Shown here piece by piece: positions 53,516 to 61,893 of a stretch of DNA of 64,000 bases (the stretch's first letter is position 1; the number at the start of each line of letters is the position of its first letter). Source of the stretch: Mycobacterium bohemicum DSM 44277. GTDB lineage: Bacteria; Actinomycetota; Actinomycetes; Mycobacteriales; Mycobacteriaceae. Made by a program: the position numbers and the translations under genes. Location of the stretch: positions 239,232 through 303,231 of the forward strand of contig NZ_CSTD01000004.1 in NCBI RefSeq assembly GCF_001053185.1, read 5' to 3'. The notes under the pieces were generated by a model. It was not told the DNA's origin and made no database searches. It saw only the letters and a list, made by a program, of their open reading frames with translations.

Positions 53516-53577
53516 GTGCCCGCCTTCTAGCGACAATCCCGGTGGCGTCGGGGTGGTTGTCGCTATGAGGCGGGCAC
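53516..53577. repeat. 21-bp inverted repeat between thyX and dapA
   Basis: Arms 53516-53536 and 53557-53577 (GTGCCCGCCT then TAGCGACAA, and complements) pair at 19 of 21 positions around a 20-base loop. It sits downstream of thyX on the minus strand and may terminate it. Like the repeat at 46252-46313 it is of the dispersed mycobacterial palindrome type. Confidence 0.7.
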
Positions 53578-53630
53578 AACGTCGCACGCCTCCCGAGCCG
53601 TGACGGGAGTGACGAGAGTGGTCCCGCGGC

Positions 53631-54395
53631 TCAGGCCTCGGTGGCCAGCGGGCTCGTGGCGACCTCGGTGCCGTCGGCCAGCGTGACGACCTCGAAGTCG
53701 GCGAACACCGCGGGGGCCACGCCGGTGAGCTGGCGCAGGCACTCGATGGCCAGGCGGCGGATCTCCAAGTCGGCGTGCTCGCTGGCGCGCATCGCGATGA
53801 AATGCCGCCAGGCCCGGTAGTTCCCGGTCACGACGATGCGCGTCTCGGTCGCGTTGGGCAGCACGGCGCGAGCGGCCTGGCGGGCCTGCTTGCGCCGCAG
53901 CACTCCCACGTTTTCGTCGGCCTGGCCCGGCGCGAACTTCGCCTCGAGCCGGGCCAGCAGGTCGGCGTAGGTGGCGCGGCTCGCGTCGGCCGCGTCCGCC
54001 AGGATCTGCCGCAACTCGGGGTCGTCGTCCAGGCCCGGCGGCACGACGATCTGCGAATCCCCTTCCGGCACATACCGCTGCGAGAGCTGCGAGTAGGAGA
54101 AGTGCCGATGCCTGATCAGCTCGTGGGTGCACGACCGCGAGACGCCGGTGATGTAGAACGACACGCTCGCGTGCTCGAGCACCGAGAAATGCCCGACGTC
54201 GATGATGTGCTTGAGGTAGCCGGCGTTCGTCGCGGTCCGGGGATTGGGCTTCGACCAGCTCTGGTAGCAGGCGCGGCCGGCGAACTCGACCAGCGCCGAG
54301 CCGCCGTCGGCGTCGGTGGCCCACGGCACGTCCGCGGGCGCCACGAAATCGGTCTTGGCGATCAGTTGCACGCGCAGCGGCGCGGTCTCGGCCAT
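53631..54395 (-). CDS. thyX: Flavin-dependent thymidylate synthase ThyX
   Basis: 254 residues from ATG 54395 (MAETAPLRVQLIAKTDFV). The ThyX motif RHR-x7-S is in ELIRHRHFSYSQLSQRYVPE; other landmarks are EFAGRACYQSW, HFSVLEHASVSFYITGVSR, and the C-terminal NYRAWRHFIAMRASEHADLE. It makes dTMP using FAD and NADPH and releases tetrahydrofolate, unlike ThyA, which is also encoded here. Confidence 0.96.
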   Translation of the reverse strand: MAETAPLRVQLIAKTDFVAPADVPWATDADGGSALVEFAGRACYQSWSKPNPRTATNAGYLKHIIDVGHFSVLEHASVSFYITGVSRSCTHELIRHRHFSYSQLSQRYVPEGDSQIVVPPGLDDDPELRQILADAADASRATYADLLARLEAKFAPGQADENVGVLRRKQARQAARAVLPNATETRIVVTGNYRAWRHFIAMRASEHADLEIRRLAIECLRQLTGVAPAVFADFEVVTLADGTEVATSPLATEA

Positions 54396-54438
54396 GGCGC
54401 TCACCATATCCCGGCAGTCGGGCGCGCCCGCGCCTCCA

Positions 54439-55665
54439 TCAGCCCGCGCGCTGCAGCTCCCCCGCCAGATCGCCCCGGTCGGCCACGCTGAACCCGGCGA
54501 GGCCCAGCCACGACGCCATCGACGCGAGCTCGCCGGCCAGCGCCGCGGCGACCCGGGCCCGGGGCACGGGATCACTCACCGAGGCCTCGGCGAAGGCGCC
54601 GACGACGCGCAATGTGCCCGCGACCCGGTCGGCCTTGAGGTCGACCCGCGCGACCAGCCGCCCGTCGAGCAGCAGCGGCCACACGTAGTAGCCGTAGCGG
54701 CGCTTGTGGGCCGGGGTGTAGATCTCGATGCGGTAGTGGAAGCCGAACAGCCGCTCCACCCGCGGCCGGAAGAAGATCAGCGGATCGAACGGGCACAGCA
54801 GCGCCGTGCCGTTGTCCCGGCGCGGCACCGCCTGGCCGGCGCGCACATAGGCCGGCGCCGACCAGCCGTCCACGGCTACCGGCTCGATCTCGCCGGCGGC
54901 CACGAGGTCGGCGATGGCGGGCGTGACCTGCTGAGCCGACAGTCGAAAGTAGTCGCGGATGTCCGCCTCGGTGCCGACGCCCAGCGCGCCGGCGGCCCGC
55001 AGGGTGAGCTCGCGCACGGCCTCGTCGTCGTCGACCTCGCGGGCCAGCACGCTCGGCGGCAGCACCCGTTCTACCAGGTCGTAGTGGCGCGCGAAGCCGA
55101 CCCGGGTGGCGGTCGTCAGGACCCCGGCCGCGAAGAGCGCCTCGGCGATCCACTTGGTGTCGCTGCGGTTCCACCAGGCGCCCTTGGTCCGGCTCGACCC
55201 GGCCTCCAGGTGCGCCTCGATCTCCCCCGCCGTGCTCGGGCCCAGCTCGGCGACCGCAGCGATCACGTCGTCGACGAGTTTCGGGTTGTCCCTGGCGATG
55301 TGGGTGCGCCAGCGCCCGTGCCGGTACTCGCGCATCCGCCAGCGCAGCAACGGCCAGTCCTCGACGGCCATCAGGGCCGCCTCGTGCGCCCAGTATTCGG
55401 CCAGCAGCCGCGCGGGCCGGGGGCCCCACGCGGCGCGGTCCAGCACGTCGCGGTCGTACGGGCCGAGCCGGCTGAACACCGGCGCGTAATGCGCGCGCAC
55501 CGCCACCGACACCGAATCCAGTTGCAGCACCTGGATGCGCGCGATGAGCCGCCGCAGGTGCGCCCGGGTGATCGCTGCGGCCGGCCGCTGCCCGCTAAAC
55601 CCTTGGGCCGCAACGGCAATGCGTCGCGCCTGGGCGGCGGTGAGCTTACCGTTACCGATCGGCAC
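54439..55665 (-). CDS. YcaQ/HTH_42 winged-helix protein
   Basis: 408 residues from GTG 55665 (MPIGNGKLTAAQARR). YcaQ-family (HTH_42, AlkX-like) proteins are DNA glycosylases that unhook interstrand crosslinks in E. coli and Streptomyces; this has the usual length. Features: LTAAQARRIAVAAQGF, LQLDSVSVAVRAHYAPVFSR, LLAEYWAHEAALMAVEDWPL, the catalytic-type QxD/QxQ region around VLQLDSVSV, and CPFDPLIFFRPRVERLFGF. Function here is inferred. It occupies the place of the hsd/vapBC block of H37Rv. Confidence 0.85.
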   Translation of the reverse strand: MPIGNGKLTAAQARRIAVAAQGFSGQRPAAAITRAHLRRLIARIQVLQLDSVSVAVRAHYAPVFSRLGPYDRDVLDRAAWGPRPARLLAEYWAHEAALMAVEDWPLLRWRMREYRHGRWRTHIARDNPKLVDDVIAAVAELGPSTAGEIEAHLEAGSSRTKGAWWNRSDTKWIAEALFAAGVLTTATRVGFARHYDLVERVLPPSVLAREVDDDEAVRELTLRAAGALGVGTEADIRDYFRLSAQQVTPAIADLVAAGEIEPVAVDGWSAPAYVRAGQAVPRRDNGTALLCPFDPLIFFRPRVERLFGFHYRIEIYTPAHKRRYGYYVWPLLLDGRLVARVDLKADRVAGTLRVVGAFAEASVSDPVPRARVAAALAGELASMASWLGLAGFSVADRGDLAGELQRAG

Positions 55666-55691
55666 GGCGCCGACAATACCGGTCGGCCGGG

Positions 55692-56393
55692 CTAGCCGGT
55701 GCTGACTTTGCGCTCCAGCGGTACCACCGCGCTGAGTTCCGGTGAGCTCTTGTGCTCCCGGTAGGCCGCCTCGAGGGCCGCCGGGACGGGTTCGAGTTCG
55801 CGGTATACGGCCCGCAGTTGCTCGAGGATGCCGATGCGCTGCTGACTCGCCTCGTCGGCCGCCCGCTGGGCCTGCTCCCGATAGTGATCGGCCTCCCGCC
55901 GGGCGTCGCGCCACGCCTGTTCGATCGCCGAATCGGCGTCGGCGCGCATGGCGGCCAGCTCGGCGTCCAGCTTCTTTTTGGTCTCCCGGTATTCGAGTTC
56001 CAGGGCCTTTCGCTGCGCGGCCAGCTCGGCCAGCTCCCGTTCGTGCTTTTGCCGCGCGGCCTCCGCCTCCGCCTCGGCCTCGGCAATCAGCCCGTCGGCC
56101 TCGGCTCGCGCCTCGGCGCGCATCTCGGAAACCTCGTCGACGGTCTGCCGCAGCATCTTGGCCATCCGCTTTTGCACCGCGTGCGGCGACGGCGACGTGT
56201 CGGTGAGCACGCCGATCTCTTTGCGCAGCGCGGCGACCTCGTCAGCGGATTCCTTCAGCCGCGCCCGCAGGCTGTCGACGTCGTCGACCAGCAGCTTCTG
56301 CTTGGTGGTCAACAGTTCGATGTGGGCGTCAACCGCACCCGTGTCGTAACCCCTGAACGTGCGCGAGAACGCTTTCGCGGGTTCGGTGATCAC
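55692..56393 (-). CDS. DivIVA-like coiled-coil protein
   Basis: 233 residues from GTG 56393, preceded by CAGGAGGGG. A DivIVA-type N-terminus (AFSRTFRGYDTGAVDAHIEL) leads into long coiled coils (residues about 30-205) rich in Glu, Ala and Arg, for example EMRAEARAEADGLIAEAEAE. No membrane span. Similar to the Wag31/SepIVA group that organises polar growth and division, but shorter than either. Stop is 26 bp from the YcaQ-like start. Confidence 0.8.
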   Translation of the reverse strand: MITEPAKAFSRTFRGYDTGAVDAHIELLTTKQKLLVDDVDSLRARLKESADEVAALRKEIGVLTDTSPSPHAVQKRMAKMLRQTVDEVSEMRAEARAEADGLIAEAEAEAEAARQKHERELAELAAQRKALELEYRETKKKLDAELAAMRADADSAIEQAWRDARREADHYREQAQRAADEASQQRIGILEQLRAVYRELEPVPAALEAAYREHKSSPELSAVVPLERKVSTG

Positions 56394-56481
56394 TTCGATT
56401 CCCCCCTCCTGGAAATGTCGGGTAACGCCGATGGAACCGACCCCCGGGTTCGAGTATGTCAGCGGCGGCGGGCGCCGACCG

Positions 56482-56976
56482 TCACGCCCTACGGTAGGTG
56501 TGGAACCTGTAGCGCAGCCCCGCCCGGCTGACCTGCCAGTCCCCCGCCTGCCCCAGCCAGGCCTCGTCGAGGACCGGCGCCAGCGCGTCGTCGTCGTCGC
56601 GTGGCAAGGCGATGTCGACCTCGGTGACCTCACACCGGGTGGCGAGCGGCAGCCCCAGGAGGTAGATCTGCGCGCCGCCGATGATCCAGGTCTGCGGGTC
56701 GGAGAGGGCGTCGTCGAGGCGACCGACCACCTCTGCGCCCTCGGCCCGGTAGTCGGTCCGGCGGGACAGCACGACGTTCCTGCGGCCCGGCAACGGCCGG
56801 ACCCGGGCCGGAAGCGATTCCCAGGTGCGCCGGCCCATGACCACGGTGTGGCCCATGGTGATCTCCTTGAAGCGGGCGAGGTCCTCGGGCACCCGCCAGG
56901 GGATGTCGCCGCCGCGCCCGATGACGCCCGACGTCGACTGGGCCCACACCAGGCCCACCTCGGTCGTCCGCGTCAT
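56482..56976 (-). CDS. dfrA: Dihydrofolate reductase
   Basis: 164 residues from ATG 56976. Reduces dihydrofolate, regenerating the cofactor oxidised by ThyA. Landmarks: VGLVWAQSTSGVIGRGGDIP, WRVPEDLARFKEITMGHTVV, MGRRTWESLPARVRPLPGRR, and WIIGGAQIYLLGLP. The start overlaps the thyA stop as ATGA, so thyA-dfrA are one transcript. Confidence 0.96.
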   Translation of the reverse strand: MTRTTEVGLVWAQSTSGVIGRGGDIPWRVPEDLARFKEITMGHTVVMGRRTWESLPARVRPLPGRRNVVLSRRTDYRAEGAEVVGRLDDALSDPQTWIIGGAQIYLLGLPLATRCEVTEVDIALPRDDDDALAPVLDEAWLGQAGDWQVSRAGLRYRFHTYRRA

Positions 56977-57773
56977 ACCGCTACGGGGGCTTTGATCGCC
57001 GGGTGCGGATCGTAGTTTTTCACGACCACATCTTCGTAGGTGTAGTCGAATATCGAATCCCGATGGGCGAGAACGAGTTCGGGGTACGGTCGGGGCTCGC
57101 GGCTCAGTTGCAGCCGCACCTGCTCGACGTGGTTGTCGTAGATGTGGCAGTCCCCGCCCGTCCAGACGAACTCCCCCACCTCCAGGCCGGCCTGCGCGGC
57201 CATCATGTGGGTGAGCAACGCGTAGCTGGCGATGTTGAACGGCACACCGAGGAACAGGTCGGCGCTGCGCTGATACAGCTGGCAGCTCAGCCGCCCATCG
57301 GCCACGTAGAACTGGAAGAAGGCGTGGCACGGCGGCAGCGCCATCCGCGGGATGTCGCTGACGTTCCACGCCGAGACGATGATGCGCCGCGAGTCGGGAT
57401 CGGTGCGCAGCAACTCCAGCGCCGCGCTGATCTGGTCGATGTGCTCGCCGGACGGGGTGGGCCAGGACCGCCACTGCACGCCGTAGACCGGGCCGAGATC
57501 GCCTGTGGGACTGGCCCATTCGTCCCAGATGGTGACGCCGTGCTCGTGCAGCCAGCCGACGTTGGAGTCGCCGCGCAGGAACCACAGCAATTCGTAGACC
57601 ACCGATTTGAGGTGCACCTTCTTGGTGGTCAGCAGCGGAAACCCGGCCGACAGGTCGTAGCGGATCTGCTGGCCGAACAGGCTGCGGGTGCCGGTGCCGG
57701 TGCGGTCGGATTTGGCCGCGCCCCGCTCGAGCACCAGTCGCAGCAGGTCCTCGTAGGGGGTGGGGATCGGCAC
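56973..57773 (-). CDS. thyA: Thymidylate synthase ThyA
   Basis: 266 residues from GTG 57773. Methylates dUMP using methylene-tetrahydrofolate. Catalytic Cys in ALPPCHAFFQFYV, other motifs KSDRTGTGTRSLFGQQIRYD, LWFLRGDSNVGWLHEHGVT, RIIVSAWNVSDIPRM, FNIASYALLTHMMAAQ, HIYDNHVEQ. Coupled to dfrA downstream. A tandem repeat separates it from the divergent hydrolase. Confidence 0.97.
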   Translation of the reverse strand: MPIPTPYEDLLRLVLERGAAKSDRTGTGTRSLFGQQIRYDLSAGFPLLTTKKVHLKSVVYELLWFLRGDSNVGWLHEHGVTIWDEWASPTGDLGPVYGVQWRSWPTPSGEHIDQISAALELLRTDPDSRRIIVSAWNVSDIPRMALPPCHAFFQFYVADGRLSCQLYQRSADLFLGVPFNIASYALLTHMMAAQAGLEVGEFVWTGGDCHIYDNHVEQVRLQLSREPRPYPELVLAHRDSIFDYTYEDVVVKNYDPHPAIKAPVAV

Positions 57774-57784
57774 GCGGTCAGCTT

Positions 57785-57915
57785 AGCGGCGATCGCAAGC
57801 GCGGCGAAGCCGGGCGCGGCGGGTCGCCGCCCGAAAATCCCAGCGGCGATCGCAAGCGCGGCGAAGCCGGGCGCGGCGGGTCGCCGCCCGAAAATCCCAG
57901 CGGCGATCGCAAGAG
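57785..57915. repeat. 57-bp tandem repeat, 2.3 copies
   Basis: Identical units start at 57785 and 57842, and a third partial copy (17 bp) at 57899. Each begins AGCGGCGATCGCAAGCGCGG and contains the inverted pair GCGGCGGG...CCGCCG-like GC-rich core GGGTCGCCGCCCG. It fills the whole divergent region between thyA and the dienelactone hydrolase gene. The pattern is of the MIRU/VNTR class used for strain typing. Confidence 0.85.
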
Positions 57916-57928
57916 TAGAACGGATGCC

Positions 57929-58669
57929 ATGCCCAAGATCACCGACAGCATCACGACCCCGGACGGCACCTGCGCCGTCCGCCTGTTCACCCCCGAGGGC
58001 CCGGGCCCGTGGCCCGGCGTGGTCATGTACTGCGACGCCGGCGGCGTTCGCGACACCTTCGACCAGATGGCCGCCAAGCTCGCCGGATTCGGCTACGCGG
58101 TGCTGCTGCCCGACGTGTACTACCGCAGCGGCGACTGGGCCCCGTTCGACATGGCGACGGTGTTCGGCGACAAGGACGAGCGCAACCGGTTGTTTTCGAT
58201 GATCGGCAGCATCACCCCGGACAAGATGGCGGCCGACGCCGGCGCGTTCTTCGACTACCTGGCCGCCCGGCCGGAGGTCTCCGGGGACCGATTCGGCGTC
58301 TGCGGCTACTGCATGGGCGGACGCACCTCGCTGGTGGTGGCCGGCCGTCTGCCCGACCGCGTCGCCGCGGCCGCATCCTTCCACGGCGGCGGACTGGTGA
58401 GCGACGGCACGGACAGCCCACACCTGCTGGCCGACCGGATGACCGCCAGGATCTACGTGGGCGGCGCCGAGAACGACGCGTCGTTCACCGCCGACGACGC
58501 CGAGCGGCTGGACAAGGCGCTGACGGCGGCCGGGGTATCGCACACCATCGAGTGGTATTCGGCGGGCCACGGGTTCGCGGTTCCGGACAACGCGCCCTAC
58601 GACGCGGCGGCCGCCGAGCGGCACTGGGAGGCGATCACGGAGGTGTTCGGGTCGGCGCTGCCGCGGTGA
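57929..58669 (+). CDS. Dienelactone hydrolase family protein (Rv2765-like)
   Basis: 246 residues. Alpha/beta hydrolase with Cys nucleophile in VCGYCMGGRTSL and His in YSAGHGFAVPDN; the Asp is expected in VGGAENDASFTADD. N-terminal VVMYCDAGGVRDTFDQMAAK and PDVYYRSGDWAPFD are typical of the dienelactone hydrolase group. Substrate unknown. Start ATG 57929. Confidence 0.9.
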   Translation: MPKITDSITTPDGTCAVRLFTPEGPGPWPGVVMYCDAGGVRDTFDQMAAKLAGFGYAVLLPDVYYRSGDWAPFDMATVFGDKDERNRLFSMIGSITPDKMAADAGAFFDYLAARPEVSGDRFGVCGYCMGGRTSLVVAGRLPDRVAAAASFHGGGLVSDGTDSPHLLADRMTARIYVGGAENDASFTADDAERLDKALTAAGVSHTIEWYSAGHGFAVPDNAPYDAAAAERHWEAITEVFGSALPR

Positions 58670-58939
58670 CGCCGATGTAGATGAATTTGCTGCGGAGATG
58701 CCTGTCGCTCCGCAACGCGGGCCGTACCGCAGCGTCAGCTAAGCGCGCCCGGCAACGTCCACGTCGAAAAGTTGCGCAGTTCCGCCAAACCAGTCGCCAC
58801 GTGCCAAATTGCAAACTCGCCCCTCGCGCTGTGGACTTATCAACCGACTTGGCCTTAGCATTTGCTGGCAGCGCGTTTAGCAGAAAGCGAGCTCAACCGC
58901 ATCCGGGCGCAGTGCCACAGCGACGACGGGGGGGACCGC

Positions 58940-59395
58940 GTGTTCGCAGACGTTCCGGCACCTGACGGCGGCCGACGGGTCGAGCGTCGACGCCCGAAAC
59001 CACCAGGCCAGTCGCCCATCGACGACCTGCAGCGGATGCCCGCACTCGTCGCGTTGGAGCGGCTACCGACGCCCGCCCTGGCGGTTGACCGCGCCGGGAC
59101 GGTCCTGTTCGCCAACGGCCCGTTCTGCCGGATGACGGGCTACTTGGCCGGCGAATTGCAGTCGATGAGCTTCGACGAATTCTTCGTCACCCTGCCGGCC
59201 GACGACACGTGGATCGTGCTGGCCGGAACGAGCGCCCAGCGCCGCGTCGTGCTGAGGCACAAGGACGGCCACTCGGTGTGGGCCAGCATGAGCAAGTCGG
59301 CCATGCGACGCCGCGACGACACCGTTGCGCTGGTCACCTTCCACGACCGCACCGAGGAGCTCTGGCTCAACAGCGTGGATCCGGATCGCGCCTGA
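58940..59395 (+). CDS. Single-domain PAS protein
   Basis: 151 residues from GTG 58940 (MFADVPAPDG), with GGGGGGGA 5 bases upstream; a TTG at 58862 would add 26 residues. After a proline/arginine-rich N-terminus (about 1-35) there is one PAS domain (LPTPALAVDRAGTVLFANGP, FCRMTGYLAGELQSMSFDEF, VVLRHKDGHSVWASMSKSAM, LVTFHDRTEELW). No output domain, so it is a small sensor or adaptor. It converges on the acyl-CoA dehydrogenase operon. The 270 bp before it hold no recognised gene. Confidence 0.75.
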   Translation: MFADVPAPDGGRRVERRRPKPPGQSPIDDLQRMPALVALERLPTPALAVDRAGTVLFANGPFCRMTGYLAGELQSMSFDEFFVTLPADDTWIVLAGTSAQRRVVLRHKDGHSVWASMSKSAMRRRDDTVALVTFHDRTEELWLNSVDPDRA

Positions 59396-59396
59396 C

Positions 59397-59843
59397 CTAA
59401 CCGGCGGGCAGGCCCACCAGTTCGGCCAGCCGCGCGCGGTGGCGGTAGGCGGTGCCCAGCGCCAACTGGTCGCTCTTGGCGCGCTTGAGGTACAGGTGCG
59501 CCGGATACTCCCACGTCATCCCGATGCCGCCGTGCAGCTGCACGCATTCCTCGGCGGCGTGCACGGCGACGCCGCTGCAGTACGCCTGGGCGGTGGCCGC
59601 GGCCACGCTCGCGTCGTCGGCCTCGCGCGCGGTCGCGCCGGCACCGCCGAGCGCCTCGGGGACCAGCAGCCCGGCCACCCCCAGCTCGGCGGCCAGCGTC
59701 TGCCATACCGCCGAAAAGTCCTGCGGCTGGGGATCGTAGGCGCGCGCCACCTGTTCGGGCGGACAGCGGTCGGCGAACAGCTGGCGCACGCCGTCGCGCA
59801 GGGCCTCCTCGGTGTCGGAGTAGAGCAGGTCGCCCGCGCTCAT
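59397..59843 (-). CDS. Acyl-CoA dehydrogenase with an internal deletion
   Basis: 148 residues. Residues 1-75 are the N-terminal helical part of an acyl-CoA dehydrogenase (YSDTEEALRDGVRQLFADRC, LGVAGLLVPEALGGAGATAR). From about residue 76 it jumps to the C-terminal helices (AQAYCSGVAVHAAEECVQLH, GGIGMTWEYPAHLYLKRAKS). The middle of about 200 residues, with the beta-barrel and the FAD/substrate motifs, is missing though the frame is kept. Junction near 59611-59625. The full gene would pair with the preceding dehydrogenase as a heteromeric enzyme. The product is likely inactive. Confidence 0.8.
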   Translation of the reverse strand: MSAGDLLYSDTEEALRDGVRQLFADRCPPEQVARAYDPQPQDFSAVWQTLAAELGVAGLLVPEALGGAGATAREADDASVAAATAQAYCSGVAVHAAEECVQLHGGIGMTWEYPAHLYLKRAKSDQLALGTAYRHRARLAELVGLPAG

Positions 59844-61021
59844 CGGTTCAGGTCCTTCCAGGCGACGTCCTTGTCGACACGGTGTTCGCCCGGCAGGCCG
59901 AGGATCCGCTCGGAGATGGTGTTGCGCAGTATTTCCGAGGTGCCGCCTTCAATCGAATTGCCGCGGGCCCGCAGATACCGGTAGCCGGGTTCGCGCCCGA
60001 CCAGGTCGACGACCTCCGTCCTGCGCATCGTCCAATCGTCGTAGCGCAGGCCGGATTCGGCGTGCAGCTCGATGTCGAATCCCGAAACGGCTTGCGCCAG
60101 CCGGGCAAATGCCACTTTCATGCCGGCGCCTTCCGGGCCGGGCTGGCCGGCGCTGGCCTGCTGCCGCAATCGTTCACCCGCCAGCCGGAGCACCTCCGCC
60201 TCGACCCACAGCCGCATCAGCTCGTCGTGCATCGCGGGGTTGCGCAAGTGCGGCTCCTCGCGCCACGCCTCGGCCACCTTGCCGATGTGCCCGCCCTCGC
60301 GCGGAGTGCCGGCCTGCGAACCGATCGCGACCCGCTCGTTGTTCAGCGTGGTGGTCGCGACGCGCCAGCCGCCGCCCTCGGGGCCGAGCCGATTCGCGTC
60401 GGGCACCCGCACATCGGTGAGGAACACCTCGTTGAACTCGGCTTCCCCGGTGATCTGGCGCAGCGGCCGCACGTCGACGCCGGGCTGGGTCATGTCGCAC
60501 AGAAAGTAGGTCAGACCAGCGTGTTTGGGCACCGTCGGGTCTGTGCGGGCGACGAGGATGGCCATCTGCGCGTGCTGCGCCATCGAGGTCCACACCTTCT
60601 GCCCGTTGACGATCCATTCGTCGCCGTCGCGCACCGCGCGGGTGGCGACGCCGGCCAGATCCGATCCCGCGCCCGGCTCGCTGAACAACTGGCAGTAGAC
60701 GTGTTCCCCGGTGAACAAGGGGCGCAGGAACTTTCGTTTTTGCTCGTCGGTTCCGAACGCGGCGATCGTCGGTGCCGCCATACCCATGCCGATGAAGTTC
60801 TTGACGGTGCCGCCCACCGGCGCCCCCGCCGCGGCGAGTTGGGCGTTCACCCGCTCCTGGGCCGAGCGTGGCAGGCCGAGCCCGCCGAAACCCTCGGGCA
60901 GGTGGACCCATGCCAGGCCCGCATCGTATTGCGCGCCAAGGAATTCGCGCGGGTCACTCGTTCCAGGGTCGTACGCGTCGAGCAGGGCCTTGACCCGGGC
61001 CTCCAGGTCGTCCGCCGTCAT
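59840..61021 (-). CDS. Acyl-CoA dehydrogenase
   Basis: 393 residues. N-terminal helices, then YCQLFSEPGAGSDLAGVATR, VNGQKVWTSMAQHAQM, FNEVFLTDVRVPDANRL, and RARGNSIEGGTSEILRNTIS, where IEGGTSEI is typical of the subfamily that forms alpha2-beta2 enzymes with a second, shorter dehydrogenase subunit (as in steroid side-chain catabolism). It overlaps both neighbours by four bases (ATGA). Confidence 0.93.
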   Translation of the reverse strand: MTADDLEARVKALLDAYDPGTSDPREFLGAQYDAGLAWVHLPEGFGGLGLPRSAQERVNAQLAAAGAPVGGTVKNFIGMGMAAPTIAAFGTDEQKRKFLRPLFTGEHVYCQLFSEPGAGSDLAGVATRAVRDGDEWIVNGQKVWTSMAQHAQMAILVARTDPTVPKHAGLTYFLCDMTQPGVDVRPLRQITGEAEFNEVFLTDVRVPDANRLGPEGGGWRVATTTLNNERVAIGSQAGTPREGGHIGKVAEAWREEPHLRNPAMHDELMRLWVEAEVLRLAGERLRQQASAGQPGPEGAGMKVAFARLAQAVSGFDIELHAESGLRYDDWTMRRTEVVDLVGREPGYRYLRARGNSIEGGTSEILRNTISERILGLPGEHRVDKDVAWKDLNR

Positions 61022-61800
61022 CGCGCGCCGCCCGATGCGGACTGGAATCCTTGCGCTGGGCCCAGCAGGAGGCCGCCGTCGATGACCATGGTCTCGCCGG
61101 TGATCCAGCTCGCCGCGTCGGAAACGAGGAACGCGACCGCGTTCGCCACGTCGATCGGCTCACCGATGCGCCCGAGCGCGATGGTCGACGCCAGCGGGTC
61201 CTCGTGGTCTTTCCACAGCGCCTCGGCCAGTTTCGTGCGCACCACGCCCGGGGCGATCGCGTTGACCCGGACCTTGGGTGAAAGTTCGAGCGCCAGTTGC
61301 TTGGTCACGTGGATGAGCGCGGCCTTGGTGGCGTTGTACATGCCCATCGCCGGGGACTGGTGCATGCCGCCGATCGAGGCGGTGTTGACGATGGCGCCGC
61401 CGTGGTCGCCCATCCACGACTTGACGGCGAGCGACGTCCATAGCAGGGGTGCCCACAGGTTGACGTCGAAGATCTTGGTGAACCGGGCGTGATCCTGGTC
61501 GATCAGCGGCCCGTAGGCCGGATTGGTGCCGGCGTTGTTGACCAGGATGTCGACGCTGCCGAATCTCTCGAGGGTGAGGTCGACGCAGCGCCGCGCGGCG
61601 TCCTCGTCGACGGCGTGCGCGCCAACCCCCAAGGCCTTCTCCCCCACCTGGGCCGCGGCGTCTTCGGCCGCCTCCTGCTTGCGGGCGGTGAGCACGACGT
61701 TGGCGCCCGCGGCCGCCAATTGCTGCGCGATCGCCAGCCCGATTCCGCGCGAGGCGCCGGTGATGATGGCGGTTCGGCCGGTCAGGTCGGATGAGGTCAT
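61018..61800 (-). CDS. Short-chain dehydrogenase/reductase (Rv2766c/FabG5-like)
   Basis: 260 residues from ATG 61800. TGASRGIGLAIAQ Rossmann motif, NNAG in ILVNNAGTNPAYG, Ser in VNTASIGGMHQS, YxxxK in MYNATKAALIHV, and the C-terminal SDR stretch AVAFLVSDAASWITGETMVI. NAD(P)-dependent 3-oxoacyl or hydroxyacyl dehydrogenase type. Coupled to the downstream dehydrogenases. Confidence 0.92.
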   Translation of the reverse strand: MTSSDLTGRTAIITGASRGIGLAIAQQLAAAGANVVLTARKQEAAEDAAAQVGEKALGVGAHAVDEDAARRCVDLTLERFGSVDILVNNAGTNPAYGPLIDQDHARFTKIFDVNLWAPLLWTSLAVKSWMGDHGGAIVNTASIGGMHQSPAMGMYNATKAALIHVTKQLALELSPKVRVNAIAPGVVRTKLAEALWKDHEDPLASTIALGRIGEPIDVANAVAFLVSDAASWITGETMVIDGGLLLGPAQGFQSASGGAR

Positions 61801-61893
61801 GTGCACGCCTTCTGCAGTAGGGGGTGAGCGCATCGCCGATGTAGCGAATCTAAACCTCGCGGAATCGGCAGAGGCGCCAGGGGCGGGAGCGGT

